A stretch of 44,260 nucleotides of DNA. Origin: Sphingomonadaceae bacterium. Lineage in GTDB: Bacteria > Pseudomonadota > Alphaproteobacteria > Sphingomonadales > Sphingomonadaceae. Below, piece by piece: positions 19,405 through 27,798 of the stretch (the stretch's first letter is position 1; every line of letters starts with the position of its first letter). The stretch is taken from NCBI GenBank assembly GCA_025362895.1, contig JANYFA010000040.1, positions 1 through 44,260 on the forward strand, written 5' to 3'. The notes beneath the pieces were generated by a model. That model did not search any database. It was given only the letters and a program-made list of their open reading frames with translations, and was not told the DNA's origin. Made by a program: the position numbers and the translations under genes.

Positions 19405-20151
19405 TTATTCGGTGTTGAAAAGATTTCCGTCAGTAACAGTCGCGCAATACGCTTGGAACGCTGCCCGCGATTCTGGCGATCTCGCTGATACGTCAAACTG
19501 AACGGTGCGTTCGTCTAACACTGACGTTCGAAGATGAGATAGGTTACAATTAAAGATCGTAATGCTCGGCGCGGGTCTGCAGCTTTTTTCGTCATTCACT
19601 ATAAAATGAGACTGCTCCAACGCAGCGATGACATCGCTAAAATGAAGTTCTAGATCTTCTGGCGAGTCTGAAGACATAGATATGTCGTCGACGTAGACAG
19701 AAACCAGTACGCGCGGAGGCGGGCCCTCAAGCAGGCGTCCGGCCTGCGATGACGACAAAACCAAGGTAGCTAAGATCGGAGACTGGACAAACCCGTACGG
19801 CAGAACATAGCCGGGCTCTGCATAAGGGTTTTTTACGCAAGACCACTTTGCATAGTGTCGTGCTTGAATAACGCCAATCGTGCGTAATGCCCGTTGGACC
19901 CGACTCTTTGCCAGGCTGTAAAAAAGTCGACTTAAGTCAATCTTCGCAAAATATTTGTGGCTGCGGTGTCCATGCAAGGCCGCAATGTGTCCACCTGGCA
20001 TCAAATGAAGATAAACAGGATGGACCTGCCATAAATATTCGACCTGCGCCTTAACATCGTAGCCTATGCGATAGCCTCTACGGCTAGGTACAAAGATTGG
20101 CTTTCCGCGCGACTCGTAGCGATATTCGTAATTCTGAAATTGAACCGTCAT
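19405..20151 (-). CDS. lone reverse transcriptase (retron/DRT-like, subfamily not assigned)
   Basis: A 248-residue RNA-directed DNA polymerase. Core motifs in order: the first catalytic aspartate D72 in FAKIDLSRLFYSL (RT3), LPYGFVQSPILATL at 117-130 (RT4), the YVDD box at 153-156 in VSVYVDDISMSS (RT5), HFIVNDEKS at 182-190 (RT6) and ITIFNCNLSHL at 198-208 (RT7). All metal ligands are intact, so it is probably active. There is no maturase, endonuclease, integrase or protease domain, so it is not a group II intron or retroelement protein. It is shorter than most retron RTs. The ATG at 20151 has AAGG nine bases upstream; 14 more residues are open upstream but overlap the small ORF. The coding region is much poorer in GC than ntrX and hfq, which indicates acquisition. 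Anti-phage defence is a plausible inference only. Confidence 0.93.
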   Translation of the reverse strand: MTVQFQNYEYRYESRGKPIFVPSRRGYRIGYDVKAQVEYLWQVHPVYLHLMPGGHIAALHGHRSHKYFAKIDLSRLFYSLAKSRVQRALRTIGVIQARHYAKWSCVKNPYAEPGYVLPYGFVQSPILATLVLSSSQAGRLLEGPPPRVLVSVYVDDISMSSDSPEDLELHFSDVIAALEQSHFIVNDEKSCRPAPSITIFNCNLSHLRTSVLDERTVQFDVSARSPESRAAFQAYCATVTDGNLFNTE

Positions 20152-20263
20152 AGTTGACAACCTTGTCCACAAGTTCAACCACAACACTGACAAACTTAAT
20201 CAAGTCGGTCAGTACCGGAAGGTACTTGTGAACAAGATCGATGAGAGTACGCTTTTTCGGCAT
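20084..20263 (-). CDS. 59-residue helical protein overlapping the reverse transcriptase start
   Basis: The ATG at 20263 has a strong ribosome-binding site, AAGGAG, at 20276-20271 with seven bases spacing. The protein begins MPKKRTLIDLVHKYLPV, then a hydrophobic, valine/leucine-rich helix to about residue 36, followed by a hydrophilic tail. The reverse transcriptase begins at 20151 in another frame, so the last 68 bases are shared. The helix could bind the membrane or form a bundle. Possible readings: an accessory protein of the RT cassette, a leader peptide that couples RT translation, or the first part of a frameshift-fused protein. I recognise no family. The ribosome-binding site makes translation likely. 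Confidence 0.6.
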   Translation of the reverse strand: MPKKRTLIDLVHKYLPVLTDLIKFVSVVVELVDKVVNYDGSISELRISLRVARKANLCT

Positions 20264-20270
20264 ACCACAT

Positions 20271-20450
20271 CTCCTTGCTTACACGACCGGCAACCCACAA
20301 CCCCCAGCAGGGAGTCGTCAACCAAGAGAGCCGGATGGACCTCAAAAGCGTTAGTCTAGGGTGCCCTGCATCAGGGTTCCGAGAATAAGCCATGCTGAGC
20401 TGTGGGCTATCGCCGGACGATGACGCAAGCGTGGGATTGTATCGGCGACG
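20271..20450 (-). ncRNA. candidate structured RNA upstream of the reverse transcriptase cassette
   Basis: The minus-strand transcript of this stretch could form three hairpins. First, TCGCCG/CGGCGA arms (20443-20448 and 20410-20415), with an inner ACG-CUUG-CGU hairpin. Second, CCCUG-AUG-CAGGG (20376-20364). Third, ACGACUCCC-UGCU-GGGGGUUGU (20318-20297), nine pairs including two G-U, enclosed by CCGGC/GCCGG. In the third the two wobble pairs become mismatches on the opposite strand, so the fold belongs to the minus-strand RNA. The location just before a lone RT matches the place of template RNAs in retrons and several defence RTs. No protein-coding frame with a ribosome-binding site is evident here. 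Ends are approximate; it could also be only a structured 5' leader. Confidence 0.4.
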
Positions 20451-20492
20451 GTTCAAGTGCGCTTGCAGGCCTCTAAGGTGCCTCCTTGCCGC

Positions 20493-20521
20493 TTGAGCCT
20501 GCCTCCACCAACGCCTATATT
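20493..20521 (+). promoter_or_regulatory. candidate sigma-70 promoter of hfq
   Basis: TTGAGC (20493-20498) and TATATT (20516-20521) with an optimal 17-base spacer, giving a transcript start near 20528 and a leader of about 85 bases before hfq. It lies next to the outward-facing reverse transcriptase leader, so the two units share a divergent control region. Confidence 0.55.
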
Positions 20522-20613
20522 CACGCCTCTGGCCCTCGCCGGACAGCGGCGTTCCCGATCAACGGAGGTGTCGTGCAAACACGGTTTGCCAATAACAAGA
20601 AAGGCAAGAGCCC

Positions 20614-20865
20614 ATGGCCGAAAAGCCCACCAGCCTGCAGGACACGTTCCTGAACACCGTCCGCAAGACGCGCACCCCGGTGACCATGTTCCTCGTCAAC
20701 GGCGTTAAGCTGCAGGGCAATATCACCTGGTTCGATAATTTCAGCGTCTTGCTCCGCCGCGACGGCAATTCGCAGCTCGTCTACAAGCATGCGATCTCGA
20801 CGGTGATGCCCGCCGGGACGATCCAGCTGTTCGACGCGGAGAAGGTTGACGACGACGTTGAGTAA
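20614..20865 (+). CDS. hfq: RNA chaperone Hfq
   Basis: The 83-residue Sm-like protein forms a hexamer that pairs small RNAs with mRNAs. Sm1 is seen in [42 protein letters not shown] and Sm2 in [14 protein letters not shown] (the canonical YKHA(I/V)ST motif). The C-terminal tail is short and acidic ([11 protein letters not shown]), as in alphaproteobacteria. It ends in an overlap with hflX (TTGAGTAA). The order ntrX-hfq-hflX is conserved in the class, here interrupted by the reverse transcriptase cassette. Confidence 0.97.
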   Translation: MAEKPTSLQDTFLNTVRKTRTPVTMFLVNGVKLQGNITWFDNFSVLLRRDGNSQLVYKHAISTVMPAGTIQLFDAEKVDDDVE

Positions 20866-22423
20866 GCCCCCGGCGGACGTCGATACGCCCGACATTGCAA
20901 GCGACCATGCCCCCCCCGTGGATGCCCCGCCCTTGCGCCGCTCCGCGACCCGCGGAGTGTCCGCCCAGGCGCAGGCCGGGTTTGACGCGCAGCGCGGCAT
21001 CCGCTTCGGCGCGAACACCCTCGTCGTTATGCCCGACCGCGATGCCGCGGCGGGCAGGGGAGGCGGCGGGTCGCGTGGCGGGTCCGGCGCTCGCCTGCCC
21101 TCGACCGCGACGCGCGACGCCGAAGCGCGACTAGAGGAGGCGGTCGGACTCGCCGCTGCGATCAACCTCAACGTCGTCGAGCGCGAAATTATCCGCATCC
21201 GCAAGGCGAGCGCGTCGACGCTGTTCGGCAAGGGGCAGATCGAGCGGCTCCATGCGACCGTCGCCGCCCACGACATTTCCGTCGTCGTCGTCGACGGCGC
21301 GCTGTCGCCGATCCAGCAGCGCAACCTCGAAAAGGCGCTCGACGCCAAGGTCATCGACCGCACCGGGCTGATCCTCGAAATTTTCGGCGAGCGGGCGACG
21401 ACGCGCGAGGGGTCGCTCCAGGTCGAACTCGCCCACCTCGACTATCAGGCGAGCCGCCTTGTCCGCTCGTGGACCCACCTCGAACGCCAGCGCGGCGGCG
21501 TCGGCTTTCTCGGCGGCCCCGGTGAATCGCAGATCGAGAGCGACCGCCGCCAGATCCGCGACAAGATGGCGAAGCTCAAAAAGGAGCTCGACGAGGTCAA
21601 GCGGACCCGCGCGCTTCACCGCGACCGGCGGCAAAAGGCTCCGTACCCCGTCGTCGCGCTCGTCGGCTATACCAATGCCGGAAAATCGACGCTGTTCAAC
21701 CGCCTAACCGGGGCGACGGTGATGGCCGAGGACCTGCTGTTCGCGACGCTCGACCCGACGATGCGCGCGATCGAACTGCCCGGGGTCGACAAGGTCATCC
21801 TGTCCGACACGGTCGGCTTTATCAGCGCGCTGCCGACCCAGCTCGTCGCTGCCTTTCGTGCCACGCTCGAGGAGGTGATCGAAGCCGACCTGATCGTTCA
21901 CGTCCGCGATTGCGCCCACCCCGATAGCGAGGCGCAGGCCGCCGACGTGGCCGACGTCCTGCGCGGGCTGGGCGTGATCGACGGCGGCAGCGGCGAAACA
22001 AGCGCAACGGGCGCGTGGGACGCCGCAGCACGCGAACGCGGCGACAATGGCAGCGGCAACGACAGGGCTGTTGGCAAGGGGGAAGGGGCCACGATGCCGG
22101 TGCCGCTGATCACCGCGCTCAACAAGGTCGATATGCTCGACGCCGATGCCCGCGCCGGGCTGCTCTCCAACCTGCCCGACGACGCCGTCGCCATCTCGGC
22201 GGTGAGCGGGGAAGGGGTCGATGCCCTCCAGGCGTTGATCGCGGCGATGCTCCAGCGGTCGAGCCGCATCGCCGATTTCGTTCTCGCACCGGGCGACGGA
22301 AAGCGAGCGGCATGGCTGTATGCCCATGGCGAAGTCGTCGCCCGCACCGACGCCGACGACGGCGGCGTGACGCTGCGTGCCCGCCTGACCCCGGAAATGG
22401 CGGCGCGCTTCGCGGTGATGTGA
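20858..22423 (+). CDS. hflX: ribosome-associated GTPase HflX
   Basis: A GTPase that rescues or splits stalled 70S ribosomes under stress. The 521 residues contain the HflX-specific N-terminal region ([34 protein letters not shown]-type helices, [14 protein letters not shown]) and the G domain: G1 [12 protein letters not shown]3 DTVGF, G4 NKVD. I prefer the TTG at 20858, twelve bases after GGAGAAGG and overlapping the hfq stop; a TTG at 20846 abuts that site directly. There are two low-complexity additions: an N-terminal Gly/Arg segment ([12 protein letters not shown]) and a roughly 35-residue insertion before G4 ([20 protein letters not shown] and following). Confidence 0.94.
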   Translation: MSKPPADVDTPDIASDHAPPVDAPPLRRSATRGVSAQAQAGFDAQRGIRFGANTLVVMPDRDAAAGRGGGGSRGGSGARLPSTATRDAEARLEEAVGLAAAINLNVVEREIIRIRKASASTLFGKGQIERLHATVAAHDISVVVVDGALSPIQQRNLEKALDAKVIDRTGLILEIFGERATTREGSLQVELAHLDYQASRLVRSWTHLERQRGGVGFLGGPGESQIESDRRQIRDKMAKLKKELDEVKRTRALHRDRRQKAPYPVVALVGYTNAGKSTLFNRLTGATVMAEDLLFATLDPTMRAIELPGVDKVILSDTVGFISALPTQLVAAFRATLEEVIEADLIVHVRDCAHPDSEAQAADVADVLRGLGVIDGGSGETSATGAWDAAARERGDNGSGNDRAVGKGEGATMPVPLITALNKVDMLDADARAGLLSNLPDDAVAISAVSGEGVDALQALIAAMLQRSSRIADFVLAPGDGKRAAWLYAHGEVVARTDADDGGVTLRARLTPEMAARFAVM

Positions 22424-22687
22424 AGCGTAGGTCCGGCCCGACTGTGCCGGACCGGTGTCCCGATGCAAAGAACTGCGCTCCCGCCGAGCCCCTGTAAAAT
22501 CGTTTTCCTACAGCATCTCAACCGCTTATTCTCTTACCGATGGAGTCAATCGCCGATTTTCCGTGCGGTCGCCGCGCGCCAGATGCCTTCGGGCAACGGA
22601 TAGGGTCATGCGCGGGGATGCGGTGGGGGGTGGCGTGCCGCCAACTTCGTCAAGCGCGCCTGACACTTCCTACAACGACGCCACTTC
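22424..22687. other. intergenic region between convergent hflX and mazG
   Basis: It contains a perfect 8-bp stem-loop at 22430-22453 directly after hflX and a second, weaker dyad (CTGTA at about 22491, TACAG at about 22509). No convincing gene is seen on either strand. Confidence 0.5.
22430..22453 (+). terminator. stem-loop after hflX
   Basis: GGTCCGGC and GCCGGACC form perfect 8-bp arms around an 8-base loop, six bases after the hflX stop. No T-run follows, so it may work as a bidirectional or Rho-assisted end, or protect the 3' end. Confidence 0.5.
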
Positions 22688-23455
22688 CTACGAGGCGGCA
22701 GCGCGCTCCGCCGCCTTCGCCGCGTCCCACAAGGCTTCCTTCGCGGCGAGGTTCATGCCGGGGAAGGCATCGCCTGCCGTTGCCTCCATGCTCGCGAAAC
22801 GGCGTTCGAACTTGGCGTTGGCGCCGCGGAGTGCGGCTTCGGGGTCGACGCCTTCATGGCGCAACAGGTTGACGACGGCGAACAACACGTCGCCGCCCTC
22901 GTCGGTCCGTTCGGGGGCGGTGCTCGCAGCGGCGAACTCGGCCAGTTCCTCGGCGATTTTCGCACGCGGACCGGCGACGTCGGGCCAATCGAACCCGACC
23001 CGGGCGGCGCGGCGCTGGATCTTGTCGGCGCGCATCAGCGCGGGGAGGGCGGCAGCAACCCCGCTCAACGCCCCCGCGCGCGGTTTTTCTGCGGCCTTGA
23101 GCGCCTCCCAGTCGGGCGCCACCGCCGCCAGCTGCGCCGAGTCGCCGAACAGATGCGGGTGCCGGCGTTCCATCTTGTCGGCGATTGCCGTGGCGACGTC
23201 GGCGAGAGTGAAAAGGCTTTTATCCTCAGCGATTTGTGCGTGGAAAACGACCTGGAGGAGGAGGTCGCCAAGTTCCTCGCACAGGGCGTCCATGTCGCCG
23301 CGCTGGACCGCGTCGGCAACCTCATACGCTTCCTCGATTGTGTACGGCGCGATGGTGGCGAAGTCCTGCGCCCGGTCCCAGTCGCACCCGGCGGGACCCC
23401 TCAAGCGCGCCATGATCGCGGCGAGGCGGGCGAGGGCGGGAAGTGGATCGGCCAT
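22688..23455 (-). CDS. mazG: nucleoside triphosphate pyrophosphohydrolase MazG
   Basis: Hydrolyses NTPs and non-canonical dNTPs to monophosphates, acting as a house-cleaning enzyme and modulator of ppGpp. The 255-residue protein has two MazG-type helical repeats. The first is complete, with GCDWDRAQDF, the metal-binding EEAYEVADA and EELGDLLLQVVFHAQIAED; the second has AEELAEFAAA and EGGDVLFAVVNLLR. It is convergent with hflX, its usual neighbour in alphaproteobacteria. Confidence 0.95.
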   Translation of the reverse strand: MADPLPALARLAAIMARLRGPAGCDWDRAQDFATIAPYTIEEAYEVADAVQRGDMDALCEELGDLLLQVVFHAQIAEDKSLFTLADVATAIADKMERRHPHLFGDSAQLAAVAPDWEALKAAEKPRAGALSGVAAALPALMRADKIQRRAARVGFDWPDVAGPRAKIAEELAEFAAASTAPERTDEGGDVLFAVVNLLRHEGVDPEAALRGANAKFERRFASMEATAGDAFPGMNLAAKEALWDAAKAAERAAAS

Positions 23456-23500
23456 GTGCCGGGCCTAGACAAGTCGGCCATCAGCGGCAACTGTCGCGGC

Positions 23501-24385
23501 ATGACCATGACCCGCCGCACCGTGCTTACCAGCCTCGCCGTTGCTGGTGCCACCGCCGCGCTCCTGACGGGCTGCAACAACCTGTCGACGCTCAACGGCC
23601 TCAACGCGCTGACGCCGGGCGACGGCGGGGTGGTGCGCCGGGTAAGCGGCGCCGCTTACGGAACCGACCCGGTGCAGCGGCTCGATGTCTATGCGCCCGA
23701 ACACTCGACGGGGCCGCTCCCGGTCGTCGTGTTCTTCTATGGCGGCGGGTGGAATTCAGGATACCGCGCCGGCTATGCCTTTGCCGCGCGGGCGATCGCG
23801 GCGCGTGGCTTCGTCGTCGTCGTGCCCGATTACCGTCTGGTTCCGGCAGTACGCTTCCCGGCGTTCGTCGACGATGCCGCCGCCGCGATCCGCTGGACGG
23901 TCGACCACGTCGCCGCGAGTAGCGGCGACCCGGCGCGCATCGCCGTCGCCGGTCACTCGGCCGGGGCGCATATCGCGATGCTTGTCGCCCTCGACCGCCA
24001 GTATCTGGCCGCCGTCGGTGCTCCAGGCGCGATCAAGGCGGTTGTCGGTCTCGCGGGACCGTATGATTTCTTGCCGTTCGATGCGAAATCGGCGATCGAT
24101 GCCTTCGGCACCGCGCCCGACAAACTTGCGACGCAGCCGATCCACTTCGTTCGCGCCGACGCACCGCCAGCGTTGCTGCTTACGGGCGACGCCGACGATG
24201 TCGTCCGACCGCGCAACACCGCCGCGCTCGCCGCTGCATTGCGTGGTGTCGGCGCTCCAGTCGAGGTGCAGACCTACGCCGGGGTCGGCCACATCGGCAT
24301 TCTGCTCGCGCTGTCGAAACCATTCCGGGGGAAAGCGTCGGTCCTCGATGCGATGAGTGGATTTATGCACGCCAAGCTCGGGTAG
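23501..24385 (+). CDS. alpha/beta hydrolase esterase, predicted lipoprotein
   Basis: The 294-residue protein starts MTMTRRTVLTSLAVAG and has a lipobox LLTGC (cysteine at about 24), so it is probably lipid-anchored in the periplasm. The hydrolase fold is of the hormone-sensitive lipase/carboxylesterase type: oxyanion segment FFYGGGWNSG (tyrosine where HGGG is usual), DYRLVP, nucleophile elbow AGHSAGAHIAM, acid LTGDADDVV and catalytic histidine GVGHIGIL. The substrate is unknown; small acyl or aryl esters are typical of the family. I chose the ATG at 23501 because the signal peptide begins there; the frame is open much further upstream but overlaps mazG. Confidence 0.88.
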   Translation: MTMTRRTVLTSLAVAGATAALLTGCNNLSTLNGLNALTPGDGGVVRRVSGAAYGTDPVQRLDVYAPEHSTGPLPVVVFFYGGGWNSGYRAGYAFAARAIAARGFVVVVPDYRLVPAVRFPAFVDDAAAAIRWTVDHVAASSGDPARIAVAGHSAGAHIAMLVALDRQYLAAVGAPGAIKAVVGLAGPYDFLPFDAKSAIDAFGTAPDKLATQPIHFVRADAPPALLLTGDADDVVRPRNTAALAAALRGVGAPVEVQTYAGVGHIGILLALSKPFRGKASVLDAMSGFMHAKLG

Positions 24386-24459
24386 GGGCACGCACGCCAA
24401 GTCGGATTTCGGCGCATAGAGGAAAGTCCGATAATATGTATTATGTTAAATCTGTGTTA

Positions 24460-25260
24460 TCAGATGGTCGTCACGGGTTCCGTCGGCCGTGCGCGAGCGA
24501 ACAGCCTGAAGAAGTTATCGGTTGTCTGGGTAGCAAGAAGTGCGGCATCGACACCGCGTAGCTGCGCCAGAAACGTCGCCGTATGAACGACATAGGCGGG
24601 TTCGCATACCTTGCCGCGTAACGGCATTGGCGCAAGGAAAGGTGAATCGGTCTCGACGAGAATACGGTCGTGCGGCAGCGTCGTTGCCGTCGCTTGAAGG
24701 TCTTTTGCGTTCTTGAACGTCAGAATACCGGACAGCGAGATGTAGAATCCCAATGCAAGGGCTTGTTCGGCAAAGGCAGCGCTGGCTGTAAAGCAGTGAA
24801 TCACGCCGGGGAACGCTCCCTTCCCCATTTCCTCTGTCAGGATCGCGACTGTGTCGCCCTCGGCGTCGCGCGTGTGGACAACCAACGGCAGGCCGGTTTC
24901 TCGAGCGGCGGCGATATGGGCGCGGAAGCTCGCCTGCTGCCGGTCGCGATCGCTGTGATCATAGAAATAATCGAGTCCGGTTTCACCAATCCCGATGACC
25001 TTGGAATGCGCGGCAGCCGCAATCAGCCGGGCCGCGTCGATGTCGGGATGCGCGTCCGCTTCGTGCGGGTGGATGCCGACCGTCGCCCAAATATCGGGAT
25101 GCGTGTCGGCGAGCGCGATCACCTCCGCCCACTCGCTTTGCCGCGCCGAAATGCCAAGCATGGTGCCAACACCTGCGGCGCGAGCGCGTTCGATTACACC
25201 GTCAACGTCCTCGCGTAGGCCTTTGTAGTTAAGATGACAGTGCGAATCGACAAGCATCAT
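24460..25260 (-). CDS. tatD: TatD family metal-dependent DNase/hydrolase
   Basis: The 266-residue TIM-barrel metallohydrolase shows DSHCHLNY at the N-terminus, ATVGIHPHEA, IGETGLDYFYD, VVHTRDAEGD, FPGVIHCFTASA and LVETDSPFLAP, all TatD/YcfH hallmarks. TatD proteins are 3' to 5' exonucleases or deaminase-like hydrolases. The order tmk-holB-metG-tatD, as here, is the common arrangement. The start ATG at 25260 overlaps the metG stop (TGATG); a second ATG follows at 25257. It is the last gene of the minus-strand operon. Confidence 0.94.
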   Translation of the reverse strand: MMLVDSHCHLNYKGLREDVDGVIERARAAGVGTMLGISARQSEWAEVIALADTHPDIWATVGIHPHEADAHPDIDAARLIAAAAHSKVIGIGETGLDYFYDHSDRDRQQASFRAHIAAARETGLPLVVHTRDAEGDTVAILTEEMGKGAFPGVIHCFTASAAFAEQALALGFYISLSGILTFKNAKDLQATATTLPHDRILVETDSPFLAPMPLRGKVCEPAYVVHTATFLAQLRGVDAALLATQTTDNFFRLFARARPTEPVTTI

Positions 25261-26798
25261 CAATCGACCCAGCGCGGAAAGAGCCCGGTGGGGGCCGGAA
25301 GGTCGGTACCGGCAGCGACGATCGTGTTCAGATTGGCGAACGTCCGCGCCTCCGCTGAAACGCCAAGCTGATCGAGCAAGCGCGACGCCGCACTCGGCAG
25401 CGCGGGCTGAACGAGAATGGCAATGCGGCGGACGGCGTCGGCGGTCGTGGCGAGGACCGCGGCCATCCGGGCCGGATCGCTCGCCTTCAACGCCCATGGC
25501 GCCGCGTCGGCGAAATAGGCGTTGGCGGCGGCGACCATCGTCATCACCGCCTCCAGCGCGCGGTTGAGGCGAAGGCCCGCCATTTCGACGCGGTAGATCG
25601 TCGCTTCGCTGGCCACCGTCGCGGCGAGGTCGGCATCGTCCACTCCGTCCCCGACCGGAGGCATGATCCCGCCGCAATTCTTGGCGATCATGCTTAGCGA
25701 ACGCTGCGCCAGGTTGCCGATACCGTTGGCGAGATCGGCGTTCGTCCGCTCGACGATCGCTGCGTGGCTATATGTCCCATCGTCGCCGAAAACGATCTCG
25801 CGGAGCATGAACCAGCGCAACCGATCGACTCCGAGCGTCGCTGCCATTTCGGCGGGGTCGACGACGTTGCCCAGTGATTTCGACATCTTACCGCCGCCGC
25901 GATCGAGGATGAAACCGTGGCCGAACACCTGCTTCGGCAGCGCCAACCCCGCCGACATCAGAAACGCCGGCCAGTAGATAGCATGGAAGCGGACGACGTC
26001 TTTGCCGATGACATGAAGGTCGGCGGGCCAGACGGCGTCGTACCCTGCGCGAGGATAACCTGCGCCGGTCAAATAATTGGTCAGCGCGTCGACCCAAACA
26101 TACATGACGTGATCGGGCGCATCCGGGACGGGGACGCCCCAGTCGAAGCTGGTCCGTGAGATCGACAGGTCGCGCAGGCCGCGCTCGACGAACGCGCGCA
26201 TCTCGTTGATCCGGCTCGATGGCGCAATGGGCACCGGATCGCTGTCGTACCACGCGAGCAGCCGGTCGGCGTAGGCCGACAGGCGAAAAAACCAGCTTTC
26301 CTCGACGGTCCATTCGACGGCCGTACCCTGCGGCGACAGGCGAACGGTGGCCCCGGCGGCGTCGGTCGCGTCGACCAACTCGGTCTCGTCGTAATAGGCT
26401 TCGTCGCGCACCGAGTACCAGCCGGTGTAGCGGTCGAGATAAATGTCGCCCCGCGTGACCATCGCCTGCCACAGGGCTTGCGACGCCGCGATATGGTCGG
26501 CGTCGGTAGTACGGATGAAGCGATCGTGGCTGATCTCGAACGTCGTCGCCATATCCTTGAAGGCCTCGACCTGACTGTCGACATACGTCTTGGGGGCCAC
26601 CCCAGCGGCGCGGGCGGCTTGAGCGATTTTCAGGCCGTGTTCGTCAGTGCCGGTGAGGAAAGTGACCCTTTTGCCGTCGAGGCGATGGAAGCGGGCGATG
26701 CAATCAGAGGCCACGACCTCGTAAGCATGACCCATGTGGGGACGGCCATTGGGGTACGAGATCGCCGTCGTGATATAAAAGGTATCAGGCGATTTCAT
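25260..26798 (-). CDS. metG: methionyl-tRNA synthetase
   Basis: Class I aminoacyl-tRNA synthetase of 512 residues, the short form without the C-terminal dimerisation domain. Motifs: AISYPNGRPHMGHAYEVV with the HIGH box (HMGH), TGTDEHGLKI, WVDALTNYLTGAGYP, and the KMSKS box in RGGGKMSKSLGN. No zinc-knuckle cysteine cluster is seen, consistent with the zinc-free subclass. The ATG at 26798 lies inside the 3' end of holB (14-base overlap), and the stop overlaps tatD. Confidence 0.96.
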   Translation of the reverse strand: MKSPDTFYITTAISYPNGRPHMGHAYEVVASDCIARFHRLDGKRVTFLTGTDEHGLKIAQAARAAGVAPKTYVDSQVEAFKDMATTFEISHDRFIRTTDADHIAASQALWQAMVTRGDIYLDRYTGWYSVRDEAYYDETELVDATDAAGATVRLSPQGTAVEWTVEESWFFRLSAYADRLLAWYDSDPVPIAPSSRINEMRAFVERGLRDLSISRTSFDWGVPVPDAPDHVMYVWVDALTNYLTGAGYPRAGYDAVWPADLHVIGKDVVRFHAIYWPAFLMSAGLALPKQVFGHGFILDRGGGKMSKSLGNVVDPAEMAATLGVDRLRWFMLREIVFGDDGTYSHAAIVERTNADLANGIGNLAQRSLSMIAKNCGGIMPPVGDGVDDADLAATVASEATIYRVEMAGLRLNRALEAVMTMVAAANAYFADAAPWALKASDPARMAAVLATTADAVRRIAILVQPALPSAASRLLDQLGVSAEARTFANLNTIVAAGTDLPAPTGLFPRWVD

Positions 26799-27798
26799 GC
26801 GGTTGCCCGATTCGGCTAAGGTCAGCGACAAGTTCGGCGAGACGGAAGGCAACGCTTTGCGGCTCGAGACTGAGGGGAACAGCGCTCGCCGCAAGCGACG
26901 TCGCTTGCTCCCACAACTCGATCGCACGGGCGAGGCGGCTGCCGGTCAGCTCGCGTGCGGCGGTGGCGAGATAAGCGGGGACGAGGTCGAGAAAGGCGTC
27001 GTAGCGCGCCGTTGCAGTCTTGGCCGCGAGAGCGCGGGCGAGAGTCAGGGCGCCAACGCTCGCCGCAGCCGGGGTGGCGCGGGCAAGATCGTCGAGCGTG
27101 GCACGCAGACCCGAAACATCGGCCGCTGCCAGCCGGACGGCGCGTCCGGGGCGACCTTCGCCAATGTCGCGCAGCGCCTCGCGCGCGGCGCGCGGCGTGT
27201 CGGCGAGTTCGGAGGCAAGCACGGCATCGACCTCGTCGTCGGCAAGCGGCTGAAAACGTAGGATGCGGCACCGCGATCTGATGGTCGGCAGCAGCCGCCC
27301 CGGCGAATGGCTGACGGCAAGGAACAAGGTATTGGGCGGCGGCTCCTCGAGGTGTTTGAGGAACGCGTTGGCAGCATTGCGGTTCAGGTCGTCGACGGCA
27401 TCGATGATGACGACGCGCCACTCCGACAGCGCTGGGCGGGTGCGAAAGATCGAATTGAGCGGTTCGCCGATCGTCGTGTCGCTTTTGACGAATTGATCGA
27501 CCGAAATGCCGGGGCGCATTTTGCCGGTCTTGGGGTTCTCCTGAATTTGGACGCGGCGAAAATCGATATGACTTCCTGCACTTAGCAGCCGCACCGTCGG
27601 ATGATCCGGATCGACCGCGAAATCGTCGTCGTCAACCCCGCCATTCGCCGCGCGGGCGAGGAGCCACGTCGCGGCGGCTTGGGCGAACGCCGCCTTCCCG
27701 ACGCCGCGTGGTCCGGCGAGGAGCCACGCATGGTGGACCCGCCCCGAAACGACGGCGTCGCGGAGCGCGCGGCCCTGTTCGACGTGGCCGATCAGCAT
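26785..27798 (-). CDS. holB: DNA polymerase III delta prime subunit
   Basis: Clamp-loader subunit that helps load the sliding clamp at the replication fork. The 337 residues include a Walker-A-like GPRGVGKAAFAQ near residue 30, VVIIDAVDDLNRNAANAFLKHLEEPP and the SRC-type motif PTIRSRCRILRFQPL typical of HolB. It overlaps tmk by seven bases upstream and metG by 14 downstream, so the three are tightly coupled. Confidence 0.94.
   Translation of the reverse strand: MLIGHVEQGRALRDAVVSGRVHHAWLLAGPRGVGKAAFAQAAATWLLARAANGGVDDDDFAVDPDHPTVRLLSAGSHIDFRRVQIQENPKTGKMRPGISVDQFVKSDTTIGEPLNSIFRTRPALSEWRVVIIDAVDDLNRNAANAFLKHLEEPPPNTLFLAVSHSPGRLLPTIRSRCRILRFQPLADDEVDAVLASELADTPRAAREALRDIGEGRPGRAVRLAAADVSGLRATLDDLARATPAAASVGALTLARALAAKTATARYDAFLDLVPAYLATAARELTGSRLARAIELWEQATSLAASAVPLSLEPQSVAFRLAELVADLSRIGQPHEIA

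Noticed and set aside
20196-20456. Minus-strand frame of 86 codons upstream of the RT
   Set aside because: It has no ribosome-binding site at its start and no motif; its end overlaps the small ORF in another frame. The stretch is better explained as leader or structured RNA.
24431-24444. ATAATA-TG-TATTAT dyad between the esterase and tatD genes
   Set aside because: Short, AT-only and with a two-base centre; it could be part of a terminator for the convergent genes but is not strong enough to list.
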